6,489 nt of DNA from an uncultured Hungatella sp. Its GTDB lineage: Bacteria; Bacillota; Clostridia; Lachnospirales; Lachnospiraceae. Shown here piece after piece: positions 6,296 to 6,489 of the stretch (positions within the stretch are counted from its first letter, which is position 1; each line of letters starts with the position of its first letter). A model generated the notes under the pieces. It was not told the origin of the DNA. It did not search any database and worked only from the letters and a program-made list of their open reading frames with translations. The stretch covers positions 1 through 6,489 of the forward strand of contig CAUEKH010000146.1 of NCBI GenBank assembly GCA_959018155.1, given 5' to 3'. Both the position numbers and the translations under genes were made by a program.

Positions 6296-6324
6296 ATTAT
6301 AGAACTATTTACCTGATTTGTCAA
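6296..6324 (-). promoter_or_regulatory. Perfect-consensus vegetative promoter of the hydrogenase gene
   Basis: On the - strand the -35 box TTGACA (6324-6319) and -10 box TATAAT (6301-6296) are both exact, with a 17-base spacer. Transcription should begin near 6289, giving a 5' leader of about 44 bases. The surroundings from about 6262 to 6360 are very AT-rich, unlike the flanking DNA. A promoter this good usually needs a repressor or other control to avoid constant high output; see the dyad at 6323-6352. Confidence 0.9.
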
Positions 6325-6352
6325 TTACTAAATAATTTACCTCTTAGTAATT
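6323..6352. promoter_or_regulatory. Candidate operator: 9-bp dyad at the hydrogenase -35 box
   Basis: AATTACTAA (6323-6331) and TTAGTAATT (6344-6352) form a perfect 9-bp inverted repeat with a 12-base spacer. The arm centres are 21 bases apart, about two helical turns, as expected for a dimeric regulator binding one face of the DNA. The proximal arm overlaps the outer two bases of the -35 box. The sequence does not match the Rex half-site TTGTTAA or the FNR/CRP half-site TTGAT. The regulator is unknown. A chance dyad in AT-rich DNA is possible, though 9 perfect pairs is longer than usual. Confidence 0.55.
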
Positions 6353-6360
6353 TTCTTCTT

Positions 6361-6489
6361 AATCCCTTTACGACAAAACTTACCGGGAATGCGGAATGCG
6401 GTGGGAGACGCAGCCGGGAGAGGGGAGCGATTCTGCGATTTGGTGCAGGACATTGACAGTTCTTAAGCTGACGCGGCGAGGGCAGGAGG
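6361..6489. other. G+C-rich region at window end, no gene recognised
   Basis: Composition changes abruptly from the AT-rich promoter. The + strand has a 25-codon frame (ATG 6389 to TAA at 6464-6466) without a proper RBS. There is a short direct repeat GGAATGC-GGAATGC near 6386-6399, and AGGAGG at the last six bases that could be the RBS of a gene beyond the edge. On the - strand no frame is convincing. I cannot assign it a function. Confidence 0.4.

Noticed and set aside
6389..6466. 25-codon + strand reading frame near the window end
   Set aside because: It has no Shine-Dalgarno site and no recognisable sequence, and is too short to support.

Overview
This window most resembles a chromosome segment of a strictly anaerobic gut Firmicute, probably a Lachnospiraceae-type Clostridium. 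The reasons are the protein styles (an [FeFe] hydrogenase, a dicluster-ferredoxin protein of a clostridial type, MATE and MFS exporters), strong AGGAGG-type ribosome binding sites, UUG start codons, and a roughly balanced G+C content with a sharply AT-rich promoter. The taxonomic call is an inference; there is no rRNA or other marker gene here.

Positions 1-4706 carry six genes, all on the + strand. In order they are: the 3' part of a 4Fe-4S dicluster protein cut by the window edge; a small cupin (UUG start); a GreA/GreB-family transcription factor; an MFS permease with a 27-bp tandem repeat in its central cytoplasmic loop; a MATE-family exporter that overlaps the MFS gene by 4 bases (ATGA); and a second, larger cupin (UUG start). 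Gaps are 22, 105, 16, -4 and 40 bases, so greA-MFS-MATE-cupin looks like one transcription unit. The first two genes may be read into it, although the 105-base gap before greA holds small repeats and could separate two units.

A nested, bidirectional hairpin terminator at 4786-4844 ends this unit and the convergent gene from the other side. The - strand gene (6245 to 4872) is a 457-residue monomeric [FeFe] hydrogenase with two N-terminal [4Fe-4S] clusters, all H-cluster cysteines, and Thr in place of the usual Met in the second H-cluster motif. This suggests the less-studied group B (CpIII-like) class. It has a perfect-consensus promoter (TTGACA-N17-TATAAT), a strong RBS, and a 9-bp dyad at the -35 box that looks like an operator. 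Its expression is therefore probably strong and regulated, from a single-gene transcript.

From 6361 to the end the DNA turns G+C-rich and I recognise no gene. No mobile element, CRISPR array, tRNA or rRNA was seen. I do not see a clearly new defence or mobile system. The most unusual items are the repeat-expanded MFS loop, the dyad on the hydrogenase promoter, and the cupin-Gre-MFS-MATE-cupin gene set, whose shared purpose is unknown.
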